A stretch of 64,000 nucleotides of DNA, taken from positions 1-64,000 of the forward strand of contig NZ_CP100395.1 in NCBI RefSeq assembly GCF_017357105.1, read 5' to 3'. This DNA is from Natronosalvus caseinilyticus (GTDB lineage Archaea; Halobacteriota; Halobacteria; Halobacteriales; Natrialbaceae). The notes under the pieces are model-generated. The model made no database searches, was not told where the DNA came from, and saw only the letters and a program-made list of their open reading frames with translations. Made by a program: the position numbers and the translations under genes. Within the stretch, counting starts at the first letter, position 1; the number at the start of each line of letters is the position of its first letter. Below, one piece after another: positions 1 through 8,095 of the stretch.

Positions 1-160
1 AACGAGAGGCACTCGTCGTGCAATTCTGGCTGAATATTGACTCAGAACGCGAGCGGGAATACTCGGCGTGCGCTTCGATCACGAGGAGGTCGTCCTGTGG
101 ATGTCTCGCTGCCGTTGGCCGCTCGATGGGATATAATCTACTGGAACTGTCTGACAAGCT

Positions 161-191
161 TTTATATCTTGCCCGTACAAACCAGTTTGTA
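161..191 (+). promoter_or_regulatory. parA promoter and palindromic operator
   Basis: TTTATA at 161-166 lies 25-30 nt before the parA ATG, the spacing of a haloarchaeal TATA box on a leaderless transcript. The perfect inverted repeat TACAAACCAGTTTGTA (176-191) covers the presumed start of transcription and the first base of the start codon. A protein bound there would block initiation, so autoregulation by the downstream parA or its partner is likely. The repeat is seen directly; its role is inferred. Confidence 0.6.
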
Positions 192-991
192 TGACACAGA
201 CGGCAAAGATAGCAGTGACAAACCAAAAGGGTGGCGTCGGAAAGACGACCGTCGCGATCAACGTCGCCGGGGCACTCAACGCACGCGGGAGAAACGTACT
301 GTTCGTCGACATCGATCCACAGGGTAACGCGACCGAGGATCTCGGAATGCCAGAGGCGTACGATAAGGAACCGCCGAGCCTGTTCGACTGTCTCACCGAC
401 GCGGAGAAGCGAGAATACGTCACCCAGATCATTCAAGAGCATCCCGAGATGGACGTCCTGCCGTCGAATATCGACATGACGGCTGCCGAACCCGAACTGA
501 CGCTCTCGAGGCGCGGTGGCGAACAACTCGATATCCTGCTCGAATACGTCGAGGACGACTACGATTACATCATTGTGGACTCGCCTCCAAACCTTGGGAA
601 TCTCACCGATAATGCGCTATACGCTACCCAGAATATTCTGATTCCGGCACTCGCCGAATCGACGAGTAAGCGCGCGTTCGAGCTCCTCTTCGATCACGTC
701 GAGATGCTTGAGTTAGACTACGAGATCGAGATCAGCGAGGTCGGCGTCGTCGCGAACCGTATCGACGTGCGAAAGAACCAGGCACTAGAGATGGTCGAGT
801 GGATCGATGCTGCGTTCGACGATGTTCCTGTGTGGCGCGTCCGTGAGCGAGCGGACGTCCAGTACGCGCTCGAGGAGGGCGTGTCCCTTCTCGAGTACAA
901 TCCAGAGAGCGATATGTGCGACGTCTTTTTGGATATCGCGGACGGTTTGGATAGCCAATTCGGTTTTGAAGAAACAGAGGTGCGAGCATGA
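191..991 (+). CDS. parA: ParA-family partition ATPase
   Basis: Predicted ParA/Soj-type ATPase of 266 residues that would segregate the replicon by ATP-dependent binding to nucleoid DNA. The deviant Walker A motif KGGVGKTT spans residues 13-20 with the signature first Lys. The A-prime motif DIDPQGN starts near residue 40, and the Walker B region IIVDSPPNLG lies near 127. Length is normal for plasmid ParA proteins without an N-terminal regulatory domain. A TATA box and a palindrome precede the ATG. The stop codon overlaps the next ATG (ATGA, 988-991), so the two genes are translationally coupled as in typical par operons. One copy of the partition-like repeat ACGGTTTGGA lies within the gene at 942-951. 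The assignment is firm; which protein binds the centromere is inferred. Confidence 0.93.
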   Translation: MTQTAKIAVTNQKGGVGKTTVAINVAGALNARGRNVLFVDIDPQGNATEDLGMPEAYDKEPPSLFDCLTDAEKREYVTQIIQEHPEMDVLPSNIDMTAAEPELTLSRRGGEQLDILLEYVEDDYDYIIVDSPPNLGNLTDNALYATQNILIPALAESTSKRAFELLFDHVEMLELDYEIEISEVGVVANRIDVRKNQALEMVEWIDAAFDDVPVWRVRERADVQYALEEGVSLLEYNPESDMCDVFLDIADGLDSQFGFEETEVRA

Positions 992-1401
992 GCGATCGAG
1001 CCAACCGGCTTCGAGAGCGCCGAAACAAATCCAAAGAGGCCGTCCAGTCCAAAGCGGACAAGACGGACGAACCGTCCGAAACGCCACGGCCGTCAAAACA
1101 ATCAAAACCGTCCAAACCGTCACAGACAGACAAACCAGGCGAGATGGAAGAGACGGGCGAGACGGACAAACCGTCTATCAAAGACGAACAGGTTGGGACG
1201 TATCTGTACCTCCCGGAAGCGCAGAAAAAGGAGATGGGCCTCCAGTACAAGATTCTAAGCGCGGAGTACGAGCGCGAGTTCGGTAAAGAACTCGAGAAGA
1301 ACCGTCACTTCTACCCGCTGGTCATCGAGCACGGTTTGGACGGTTTGGACGGTTTGGACGTACAAGAGGTACGTGACCTACTGGACGGTTTGGACTACTG
1401 A
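988..1401 (+). CDS. ParA partner, probable centromere-binding protein
   Basis: A 137-residue protein coupled to parA by a 4-nt overlap, the usual place for a ParB-like partner. It has no recognisable classical ParB domain. Residues 1-60 are low-complexity and charged, with repeated Lys-Pro-Ser/Thr blocks (KPSKPSQ). Residues 65 onward contain TYLYLPEAQKKEM and a probable helical region. The tail carries GLDGLDGLD and ends LLDGLDY. The coding DNA is itself iterated: ACGGTTTGGA occurs at 1331, 1340, 1349 and 1385, and its complement at 1111-1120. Position and repeats argue for a DNA-binding centromere protein. The family is not recognised. Confidence 0.7.
   Translation: MSDRANRLRERRNKSKEAVQSKADKTDEPSETPRPSKQSKPSKPSQTDKPGEMEETGETDKPSIKDEQVGTYLYLPEAQKKEMGLQYKILSAEYEREFGKELEKNRHFYPLVIEHGLDGLDGLDVQEVRDLLDGLDY
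1331..1394 (+). repeat. Iterated ACGGTTTGGA, possible parS-like centromere
   Basis: Three copies of ACGGTTTGGA follow one another with a 9-nt period (1331, 1340, 1349) and a fourth starts at 1385, all inside the 3' end of the ParA-partner gene. Another copy is at 942-951 in parA, and an inverted copy (TCCAAACCGT) at 1111-1120. The repeat encodes Gly-Leu-Asp, so protein-level repetition is the alternative explanation. However, the copies in parA and on the opposite strand are read in other contexts. Confidence 0.5.
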
Positions 1402-1648
1402 TTTCGAGTTCGTTGTTTTGCGTCGATCTTTTCGAACTGGCCAGTAATATCCCAAGTTAACGCATTCGTGCTATTACGAACACAAGAACCGCTAAAAATA
1501 CTATGATTAGCGCCATAGGGATGTAAGGAGTATAGCAACCGATTAGTGCCCAGATGTCCGTTCCAGCGGCTGTCCCACATTCATAGAATGACATTGATAA
1601 TAGTATATTCGGATATCTAATGAAACTAGTCCGATAATTCCTGCCGAA

Positions 1649-1828
1649 CTACCCCTCCTCTTCGTCCTGCTCTCGAGTCCGCGCTTTACTTCCCGCTTCG
1701 GTCGCAGGCCAGTCTTTCCGTCGGAACTCACCAGGATGTTCGGTGTTGACGTGCTCGGCCAGCTCGGCAGCGCCGCCAGTCGAGTGCGAGCAGTCCGTTG
1801 ACGGGCAGACGAACGATCGTGGAGTCAC
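1649..1828 (-). CDS. Small C2H2-like zinc-finger protein
   Basis: A 59-residue protein starting at GTG (1828). Cys8 and Cys13 (FVCPSTDC) followed by His26 and His31 (EHVNTEH) form a C-x4-C-x12-H-x4-H zinc finger. The C-terminal third is charged and ends in EQDEEEG. An in-frame stop a few bases before the GTG fixes the upstream limit. It lies just downstream of two other short minus-strand genes (1836-2023 and 2048-2224), suggesting a small operon. Small zinc-finger proteins of this kind are common in haloarchaeal accessory DNA and often regulate or support protein contacts. The target here is unknown. Confidence 0.6.
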   Translation of the reverse strand: MTPRSFVCPSTDCSHSTGGAAELAEHVNTEHPGEFRRKDWPATEAGSKARTREQDEEEG

Positions 1829-1835
1829 GAATTAG

Positions 1836-2023
1836 CTACTGCTCGAGTAGTTCATCGACAAACTTCTCCGCGTCAATAAAGCCGTCTGCTTTCCCTTCGA
1901 AATAGTGCCATCTTTTCGAATCTGTCTCGAACTCGCTACTCGTTTTAGATGCCAATTCTCTCTCTCTTCCTGAAGCTTCTCCTTGAGTTGCTCGAGTTGT
2001 CGCTCATGCTTCGATCTACACAT
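1836..2023 (-). pseudogene. Small coiled-coil gene, frameshifted in a GA run
   Basis: Starting at ATG 2023 the frame opens with MCRSKHERQLEQLKEKLQEE, a convincing coiled-coil start, then loses protein character. In a second frame the downstream half reads plausibly as SEFETDSKRWHYFEGKADGF and ends FVDELLEQ at a stop codon at 1836-1838. The frames meet in the GAGAGAGAGA run near 1955-1965, where slippage is expected. The simplest reading is a 60-65 residue protein broken by a frameshift, or by a sequencing error in the run. It is not a family I can name. Confidence 0.4.
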
Positions 2024-2047
2024 ACTAACGTCAGAGAATAAGCTATC

Positions 2048-2224
2048 CTACCGCTTCGTCGACGACATAATCTCGAGCCACGGGTCTCGACTGGCCTCCT
2101 CGATCCGCTCGAGGGCGTGGCGCTCGCAGTAGTACTCGATGCCCTGGGTGACCCGACGTCGGTTTTTGACGTTGAACCGGTAGCCCGAGATCCGGTCGCA
2201 GTCACGCCACTCGCACGAGAGCAT
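2048..2224 (-). CDS. Small Cys/His zinc-binding protein
   Basis: A 58-residue protein starting MLSCEWRDCD; this internal ATG (2224) is preferred because upstream residues are low-quality. Cys4, Cys9, Cys33 and His36 (C-x4-C ... CERH) suggest one zinc site. The fold around a strand-rich middle and the YYCERHA motif resemble small haloarchaeal zinc proteins of unknown role. It is the first of three short minus-strand genes. Function unknown. Confidence 0.6.
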   Translation of the reverse strand: MLSCEWRDCDRISGYRFNVKNRRRVTQGIEYYCERHALERIEEASRDPWLEIMSSTKR

Positions 2225-2554
2225 ACGCGCTCGTTCACTGTACTGGATAGAAACAGTCCACCTCGGTGCGAAAGTGGAAGTAGCAGGCAACGGTGGGAAA
2301 CCATACTGGCCCGAATTATGGCGGTGTGAAGGGTGTGATCAGATCTATGGCGGTAGGGTCGTTTCGGGCGGTTATGCACCTTCGGGTGTCGTCCCGTGCC
2401 GTCAGTCGTAGCCGGTGGTTGGCGCTGTTTGGCGATTCATCAGCTTGCGGCGAACTCATGGGTAAAACATCGCCCGATGAGAACTGCTTGGATCTGTTAA
2501 TGGGACCAATAAGAAACAGCCGATCAAAACCGCCGAAAGGCAGATTGATTCGGA
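2225..2554. other. Gene-poor spacer
   Basis: Only open frames of poor protein character occur on either strand (Arg/Ser-rich, with no conserved motif). No convincing gene, hairpin or repeat was seen in this stretch. Confidence 0.5.
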
Positions 2555-2746
2555 TTAGTTGGATTCGAAATTGTCTCGAGCGAGGCTTGATCTCTCGGGA
2601 AGGCATTCAGATGCGACTTGAAACTCCTCTTTCCGAATGCGACCGTCCTCCTCAAGTTTATTCAATAGATACCGAGCCGAATTTCGATGAATATCGAGGT
2701 CCTCAGTGACCTCTCCGGTTTGAATTGCAAGCCAGCCATCTGGCAT
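2555..2746 (-). CDS. Small winged-helix-like protein
   Basis: A 63-residue frame with a helix-turn-helix-like core (TGEVTEDLDIHRNSARYLLN) followed by KLEEDGRIRKEEF, a typical recognition helix and wing. This is the pattern of short haloarchaeal DNA-binding proteins. The tail after residue 45 is unremarkable. It is the right size for a plasmid regulator, or for a fragment of a larger one. It lies 42 nt downstream of another winged-helix gene on the same strand, so they may be cotranscribed. Confidence 0.5.
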   Translation of the reverse strand: MPDGWLAIQTGEVTEDLDIHRNSARYLLNKLEEDGRIRKEEFQVASECLPERSSLARDNFESN

Positions 2747-2788
2747 ATTGGTAATAGTAGTGGGATGTTATTGTCTCGGCTCGGCCAA

Positions 2789-3160
2789 TTAGCCATCTAT
2801 TTCGATATTCTGACAAGTTTCCACGATCTGGTCGAGTAGTGGCGAAAAGTTTCGGCTGCGAATATCACCAGTCCGCCGATCAAACTCGATGGCGCCGATC
2901 TCAACTAGTTTCGGAAGATCAGTATGAACCAAGTTTATTTGCATCTGTTCTCGAATCTCGTTGGAGACTTCGGTGGTCGGGACGCTCTCAATTTCTGCTG
3001 ACATTTCTATCGCAAGAGTCTCTACATCGGTAACTTCGACCGCGAGAAGATGATAAAGGAGATCTCGCCTACGTTGGTTGGAGAGAACGGCGAGGAGTTT
3101 GTCGAGCTGACGGCGGGTTTCATCACTCGCGGATGGTGAACCTCCTCTATCGTTATCCAT
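2789..3160 (-). CDS. Winged-helix protein, DUF7344-like
   Basis: A 123-residue protein with the haloarchaeal signature LLAVLSNQRRRDLLYHLL at residues 22-39, a long middle helix, HTDLPKLVEIGAIEFDRRTG (wing and strand) and a C-terminal dimerisation helix. This matches the DUF7344 winged-helix proteins, which are abundant, mostly uncharacterised haloarchaeal transcription regulators. It is transcribed away from the HalOD1/CHAT gene pair starting at 3269, so the 108-nt spacer probably holds both promoters, and it may regulate that module. DNA-binding is confident; the target is inferred from position only. Confidence 0.75.
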   Translation of the reverse strand: MDNDRGGSPSASDETRRQLDKLLAVLSNQRRRDLLYHLLAVEVTDVETLAIEMSAEIESVPTTEVSNEIREQMQINLVHTDLPKLVEIGAIEFDRRTGDIRSRNFSPLLDQIVETCQNIEIDG

Positions 3161-3268
3161 TGGGGGTAAAACGCCGTCACCGACTATAAATCAGAGGACA
3201 TCGGGCAGCCAATGAGCTTCGTGTGAACTGACCGAATGATACTCAACTCTTGATCGCGATTACTTTGC

Positions 3269-4504
3269 ATGGATACCGAAAAGCGGGGGATGCGTTGGCC
3301 GTTTTTGACCGCTGGGCGGTCACTCCCGTCGCAGCCCTTTGACCCTGACGTAGAACGTGCAGCCACTGTGCTCGTCCCGCCAGCTGCGGCGGCAATGGGA
3401 GCTGATCCATTCACCATATCTACATTGAACGATCGGATCGACCCGGATAGTGTTGATCGTATTCTCGCAAACTTTCCAACCGATTCGCAGTCGGGTGTTC
3501 GAATAGCAATCGAGGTGTCGTGGGACGGTGCCTCCGTGTTAGTTCGTGATGATGGACACATAGAAGAATACCCGACCGATCAATCGTCGGACCACAGAGA
3601 AGCTGCGGTAACGCTCAAGCATGACTGGCAGGGGAGGAGTTCCCTCCTCTGGTCGGTTAGTCAGGCAATCGCGACCAAATCGGCTAAGTCCCCAGCTGAG
3701 ATCAGTGAGCTGCTTCGGAAGTGGCTTGATCCGGACGCCCTCGATCGCCTTCTTCAACCACTTTTCGATGAAACAGAGCGTCACGACAGTCGTCTTTTCC
3801 TCTCGGTCGATGGACACGAGGCCGTGATCGGTCCTGATGGGAAGATCGTTGTCGAGCCATCACTCGCAGCCCTCAAGCGGGCAGGGGCGACACTCCTCGT
3901 TGTTGGTACCGTTCCTGAACAGGAGTTGGACCGAGCCGCTGCGACGTTGCTCGGCGACCCTGATGCTGCTCGCGCTCCCGTGTTCATCCACCATGGACAA
4001 GATCTCGAGACCGCCCGCCGTCGCCTGTCGATGACGGGTCTGGCTGCGTCAAATGCCACGGCCTTAGTTGATCAATCAACTGCGAGGGCAGGAACAGCAG
4101 CAGCCTCTGACGGGCCCAATACCGATGGCGGTCACGGGCTGACGATTGTCCCAGTTTCGGGCGGAATAAAAGCCTTTCCTGATATTGTTCACGAAACCAT
4201 TTCGGCGATTAACCCAAGCGTGCCAGGAGAACTGAGAGTTAGCGTTGATTCCGTCCGCGCCATGCTCGGTTCAAGTGACCTCAAGCAAACCAGCGGGGTT
4301 CTCAAAGAGATCAGTCATATGGTTCATGATCACAACGGAGTAGGCCACTTCCTGCTCCCGATCGAGGCAGACAGCGACGAAGTTGAAGCGCTCGCACCGA
4401 TATTCGATGCGGTCGTCGAACTTCGTATGGGTGACGTCGGCATTGAGCAGCAGTGGCGGCTCACAGCGACCGGGTATGAGACGCCCTGGTTCTCTCTTGG
4501 ATGA
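3269..4504 (+). CDS. Tandem HalOD1 / DUF7504-like signalling protein
   Basis: A 411-residue protein that reads as three parts. Residues 45-105 and 125-200 each follow the HalOD1 output-domain pattern: an Asp-Pro-Asp segment (IDPDSVDRIL; LDPDALDRLL), then strands with VSWDGASVLV or SVDGHEAVIG and a closing acidic strand. Residues 210-411 resemble haloarchaeal DUF7504 proteins: a Rossmann-like half starting ATLLVVGT and a C-terminal LAPIFDAVVELRMG ... WRLTATGYETPWFSL. No Walker A was seen, so this half may be a degenerate RecA-like fold. The gene overlaps the CHAT protease gene by ATGA (4501-4504), so the two products are almost certainly partners. HalOD1 domains are known as output domains of haloarchaeal signalling proteins. 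The role of this protein as sensor or adaptor of the protease is inferred. Confidence 0.65.
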   Translation: MDTEKRGMRWPFLTAGRSLPSQPFDPDVERAATVLVPPAAAAMGADPFTISTLNDRIDPDSVDRILANFPTDSQSGVRIAIEVSWDGASVLVRDDGHIEEYPTDQSSDHREAAVTLKHDWQGRSSLLWSVSQAIATKSAKSPAEISELLRKWLDPDALDRLLQPLFDETERHDSRLFLSVDGHEAVIGPDGKIVVEPSLAALKRAGATLLVVGTVPEQELDRAAATLLGDPDAARAPVFIHHGQDLETARRRLSMTGLAASNATALVDQSTARAGTAAASDGPNTDGGHGLTIVPVSGGIKAFPDIVHETISAINPSVPGELRVSVDSVRAMLGSSDLKQTSGVLKEISHMVHDHNGVGHFLLPIEADSDEVEALAPIFDAVVELRMGDVGIEQQWRLTATGYETPWFSLG

Positions 4505-6573
4505 CAGTCGAGATTCGCGAGTGCGACGAGAAGTCTGGGATCAGCGTCATCGACCACATTGAAGGCCGACGGTTTTCGCTGTCGATTCAGCCGGCGGTCA
4601 CGCTAGAAATGGGCTCGGAGAACCGGTTTCGGGCTCCAATTGACGATGCTGTTTCATGTCAGGTCGAGGAACTCGAGCTGCCGTATGTAGTAGCAGTCCT
4701 AGTTCGTGATGCGAGCGGGGAGATGGTGGCCGAGTGTCACGACTTCGCTTGGGAAGAACTGCCTGATGCCGAATATGAAATCGAGATCGCAGCCCCAATC
4801 AAGCTCTATCTGCGGGTGTCGGGGCAAGTGACCATACGCTCGTCGAGCGATACAATGTATCTCTCGTTCGGTGAAGTGACTTCGGTTGACCTGGCAGCCC
4901 GATCGTACCACGATCAGCCAGCGGCGACGGTCACAACAACAGCTGCTCCCGAAGATCTGATGGCGGCTATTTCGACGTTTGGATCGGCGCTCAAGACGAC
5001 CAGTCCGGAGCGATCGTTTCCGTCCCTTCGGGGACATCCCCCCGCGATCGAGCTTGGTGAATCACTGTCAATTCCAGAGGCAGTCGCTCCACCCGAAACA
5101 GGCTTGCAAATCGAGGTACCCCCTACCCGCTCAGCCGTGTACTCCGTCGCGACATTGGCTCACTATCTCGGCGCTCGCGTCGTACCAGGTGAGACTGCCC
5201 GCCTGCTTGCCGATGACACTACCGTCCGATCTCTGGAGGGGCCAGACGGTCTCCAGGGAGCCGTCACTGAAACATTACAGCAGATGTTCTTGCTCGATTG
5301 TGTCGTCCGGACAGTAGGGCGGTATCCGTTAGACCTCCACGAACGTCGGGAACTCACAGAACGAGTGGATATCCCGCTTCGAGACCTCTATGACGCGCCG
5401 ATCTCTGAGCGCGTCACTCGTTATCTGGACATCCCCTCTGAATCGGTACTGGATCTGGTTCCGACGTGGTACTTGTCGACGCATCTGTCGCCAGCACCGG
5501 CTTCGACGGAATTTCTCCCGTATGCGGCGAACGCATTGTCGACCATCAGCGTTGAGCAACGGGAACCGATCGACCCCCACCCAATCTCTCCACCAGGATA
5601 TGAGGAATTCGTCAGGTCTACAATATCGCCGACTGACACAGCCAATTCGTCGCCGGAATTATCATATGTTCGGGTTTCAGCCACCGATACACTCGAACGC
5701 GCTTGGTTCGGCGAGGGGCGTTCTGTGAATGCGAACGATCTGCACTTAGGCGGTGTCCGGAACCGATTTGACTCTCAAGCAACCGGTGACCCCATCAATA
5801 TCGGCGTTGTTTGTAATGATGATCAAATGGGTGCCGAGGTGGGCGATGGCGATCTCTACGGTGACCGCGAGGAACTTCCATTTACAGTGACCGTCCACAG
5901 GAGTCTCGCCCGCGATGATCTACGGGCCCTACTCGCAACAGATCTCGATTTCCTCCATTATATCGGCCACGTGGAGCATGGCGGATTCGTCTGTCGCGAT
6001 GGGGTGCTCAACGCATCCGATCTTGCTACCGTGGGTGTCGATACGTTCTTCTTGAATGGGTGCCGGTCCTACAATCAGGGATTGGCTCTCATCGAAGGGG
6101 GAAGCATCGGTGGGATCGTAACCCACGGCGCAGTCGATAACACAAACGCGACTGCCATCGGCCAGCTCGTTGCGGGGCTACTCAATGCCGGCTATTCACT
6201 TAGATCGGCTCTTACAGTTGTGGGGCATCGCTATACCGTCGAAGGGCGCTATACCGTTATCGGTGATGGTGGCGTCCAGGTCGCGCAATCCGAGAACGGG
6301 ACACCGAATCTCTTGCGGGTCGTCCGGCCACCGGACGACGAGGGATATGAGCTTCGGATAGCGACGTATCCAACGCTTGGGCCGGCAATGGGTGCCTGTT
6401 ACACGCCCTATGTTCCCAGCGTTGACCAACATTTTCTCGTCGGTGGTGAACTTCCGCCAATCAGGCTATCGCTGCCAGAAATCGTCAATCTCCTCTCTCT
6501 TGAGAGAGTTCCAGCGATTGTGGACGACGAGTTTCACTGGTCAACTGATGTCACTTCTGCCGACCTTCCTTAG
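4501..6573 (+). CDS. CHAT-domain caspase-like protease
   Basis: A 690-residue protein. The C-terminal 250 residues have the caspase/CHAT arrangement: DFLHYIGHVEHGGF with catalytic His near 490, then TFFLNGCRSYNQG with catalytic Cys near 521, followed by GGIVTHGAVDNTNATAIGQ, the typical glycine-rich strand and helix after the Cys. The N-terminal 150 residues are beta-rich and may be a separate sandwich domain; residues 200-320 are mostly helical. No signal peptide or membrane segment was seen. CHAT proteases are known effectors in bacterial defence systems (for example the TPR-CHAT protease of type III-E CRISPR), where they cleave a partner after activation. Here the fused translation with the HalOD1 protein suggests that it is the activator. 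The catalytic dyad is seen; substrate and trigger are unknown. Confidence 0.8.
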   Translation: MTVEIRECDEKSGISVIDHIEGRRFSLSIQPAVTLEMGSENRFRAPIDDAVSCQVEELELPYVVAVLVRDASGEMVAECHDFAWEELPDAEYEIEIAAPIKLYLRVSGQVTIRSSSDTMYLSFGEVTSVDLAARSYHDQPAATVTTTAAPEDLMAAISTFGSALKTTSPERSFPSLRGHPPAIELGESLSIPEAVAPPETGLQIEVPPTRSAVYSVATLAHYLGARVVPGETARLLADDTTVRSLEGPDGLQGAVTETLQQMFLLDCVVRTVGRYPLDLHERRELTERVDIPLRDLYDAPISERVTRYLDIPSESVLDLVPTWYLSTHLSPAPASTEFLPYAANALSTISVEQREPIDPHPISPPGYEEFVRSTISPTDTANSSPELSYVRVSATDTLERAWFGEGRSVNANDLHLGGVRNRFDSQATGDPINIGVVCNDDQMGAEVGDGDLYGDREELPFTVTVHRSLARDDLRALLATDLDFLHYIGHVEHGGFVCRDGVLNASDLATVGVDTFFLNGCRSYNQGLALIEGGSIGGIVTHGAVDNTNATAIGQLVAGLLNAGYSLRSALTVVGHRYTVEGRYTVIGDGGVQVAQSENGTPNLLRVVRPPDDEGYELRIATYPTLGPAMGACYTPYVPSVDQHFLVGGELPPIRLSLPEIVNLLSLERVPAIVDDEFHWSTDVTSADLP

Positions 6574-6701
6574 CCGATAGTGGACCCGTTGCCGGCGGCT
6601 ACGGTGCCTGCCTGGGACAGGAGGAGGCATATCGTAAACAATACGCCCATTAGTCGTGGGTTATCGGCTAGAGTTGCGGTGAGAGAACTGTTTTCTGCCA
6701 T
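6570..6701 (-). CDS. 43-residue membrane peptide, DUF7503-like
   Basis: A short frame encoding MAENSSLTATLADNPRLMG, then a hydrophobic stretch VLFTICLLLSQAG and the tail TVAAGNGSTIG. This pattern, ADNPRLMGVLF...LLSQAG followed by a Gly/Asn tail, is a recurrent haloarchaeal small protein that I associate with DUF7503. It could be one membrane helix or a cleaved signal peptide (AxA near the end of the hydrophobic part). It runs toward the CHAT gene and overlaps its stop codon by 4 nt. Function unknown; its place next to a protease makes it a possible substrate or membrane partner, which is speculation. Confidence 0.7.
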   Translation of the reverse strand: MAENSSLTATLADNPRLMGVLFTICLLLSQAGTVAAGNGSTIG

Positions 6702-6873
6702 TGCGTCCGTTCGTTGCGACCTGGATCTCATGGACTTTCGGGTGTACATTTGAACTCAAGTAATACCCCACTACTCCACCGGCTACCCGATCATAACAAA
6801 TAATATACTATTTCTTAGACGAGTTTGACACAGTAACTTTACTAGGGTCGCCGCCGTCGGTCGAGCACGAACC

Positions 6874-7998
6874 ATGGAACCCGACGAGGGCGACGCTACA
6901 CCCGGGGAAACACCGGTCGAGACGGCGATCCAGCAGTACCTCGACAGCGTCGAGGCTGGCAACTCCCGGAAGAACTTCGCGTCGACCCTCGCGACGTGGC
7001 GCACCTGGCTGCGCGAGGAGCGCGGTGTGACGAACCTCGAGGATCTGAACGTCCTCGATTGCCGCCGATACGCACGGCACCTCAAGAAACGGGCCCGCGA
7101 CGGCGATCTAAAAGCGAGTACCGCAACTACCTACTACGCGTACGTCCGCGCATTCCTCACGTTCTGTGTCGCCGACGAACTCCTCGATACGAATCCGGCG
7201 AAGGCCAAGCGCGCCACCGACGAGCTCCCCGAGGACCTCGGTGACGCCGACCGGCAGTTCTGGCGGGAAAAGGAGCGGCAGGCGATCATGCGCTACGTCG
7301 ACGATCGTGTCGACCACGCTCTTGACGAAGAAGCGGACGTGAGTCGTGAGCGGGCCTTTCGCGACCGAGCAGTCGTCTATCTCCTGGGACTCTCTGGTGT
7401 TCGCGGCGCGGAGGTGTTCGCTGAACCCTCAGACGACAAGCGGAACGGCATCACCTGGGGAGACGTCCAACTCAACGCCGGCGCTGTCCGCGTCCTCGGG
7501 AAGTCACGAGAATACGAGTATGCCCAGCTTCCCGAGCGGGCCGCAACGACATTAGAGCGGTACAGGACTGTCCTAGATCCCCCAACCGATGAATGGCCGG
7601 TCTTTCCCAGTGGACACGCCCCGTCGAAATATCGCGCCGTTCGCGAGCAGCTGGCCCACGAGGGAATTTCGGACGGCGAGATCGAGACCATCCTCGAACG
7701 CAACGATATCGATACAGTGCTCCGAGAATATGAGGTCATTCCACCAGCGCTATCGACGAACAGTGCTCGCAACTTGATGAAGCGGCTGTGTGATAGTGCT
7801 GACCTCGATGTCGACGGTGACTACCTGAAGCCACACGGTGCCCGTCGAGGGCTTGGTCACGAGCTCTACGCGAGCGGCCACGCCGAACTCGCCCAATCAG
7901 CACTCCGACACGCGAGCATCGAGACGACCCACGAGTCGTACTCCGACATCCAAGCAGCTGAAACCGCGAAGCAAGTCGACGATCTCCTCAAGGACTGA
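6874..7998 (+). CDS. Tyrosine recombinase / integrase
   Basis: A 374-residue XerC/D-like or phage-type recombinase. Residues 10-110 form the SAM-like core-binding domain (IQQYLDSVEAGNSRKNFAST). The catalytic domain has Arg in LLGLSGVRGAEVF, Lys in VLGKSREYEYAQL, HGARR for the H-x-x-R box, the second His in LRHASIETTHESY, and Tyr as nucleophile in that last motif. All catalytic residues are therefore present. TATA-like sequence precedes the ATG. The stop codon is followed one base later by the first copy of the TTAACCAACA inverted repeat (8000-8040), the position where an integrase recognition site would be expected. Replicon dimer resolution, integration and cassette movement are all possible roles. 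Confidence 0.9.
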   Translation: MEPDEGDATPGETPVETAIQQYLDSVEAGNSRKNFASTLATWRTWLREERGVTNLEDLNVLDCRRYARHLKKRARDGDLKASTATTYYAYVRAFLTFCVADELLDTNPAKAKRATDELPEDLGDADRQFWREKERQAIMRYVDDRVDHALDEEADVSRERAFRDRAVVYLLGLSGVRGAEVFAEPSDDKRNGITWGDVQLNAGAVRVLGKSREYEYAQLPERAATTLERYRTVLDPPTDEWPVFPSGHAPSKYRAVREQLAHEGISDGEIETILERNDIDTVLREYEVIPPALSTNSARNLMKRLCDSADLDVDGDYLKPHGARRGLGHELYASGHAELAQSALRHASIETTHESYSDIQAAETAKQVDDLLKD

Positions 7999-7999
7999 A

Positions 8000-8040
8000 T
8001 TAACCAACACTATTCCAATTGTATCGAGACTGTTGGTTAA
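8000..8040. repeat. TTAACCAACA inverted repeat, copy 1
   Basis: Arms TTAACCAACA (8000-8009) and TGTTGGTTAA (8031-8040) separated by 21 bases of unrelated sequence, directly behind the recombinase gene. It is one of six copies in the window with nearly the same spacing and unrelated spacers. It could be a protein-binding or recombination site, or a transcription terminator stem. Confidence 0.8.
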
Positions 8041-8067
8041 AGCAGAAGGGGAGTCTCCTGACCATGT

Positions 8068-8095
8068 ATTAATCCTAATATTAAGATTAATTCTA
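8068..8095. repeat. AT-rich TTAATCTTAAGATTAA-like motif, copy 1
   Basis: The sequence reads ATTAATCCTAATATTAAGAT followed by TAATTCTA, two overlapping TTAAnnTTAA-type palindromes in a G+C-rich setting, 28 nt after the first inverted repeat. Related to five other sites in the window. Confidence 0.55.

Noticed and set aside
2-40. A possible 3' end of a gene reading RGTRRAILAEY before a stop at 38-40
   Set aside because: Only a dozen codons are in the window; too little to call a gene.
2293-2709. Open frame of 138 codons on the plus strand
   Set aside because: Low-quality composition and no motif; overlaps a better winged-helix frame on the other strand.
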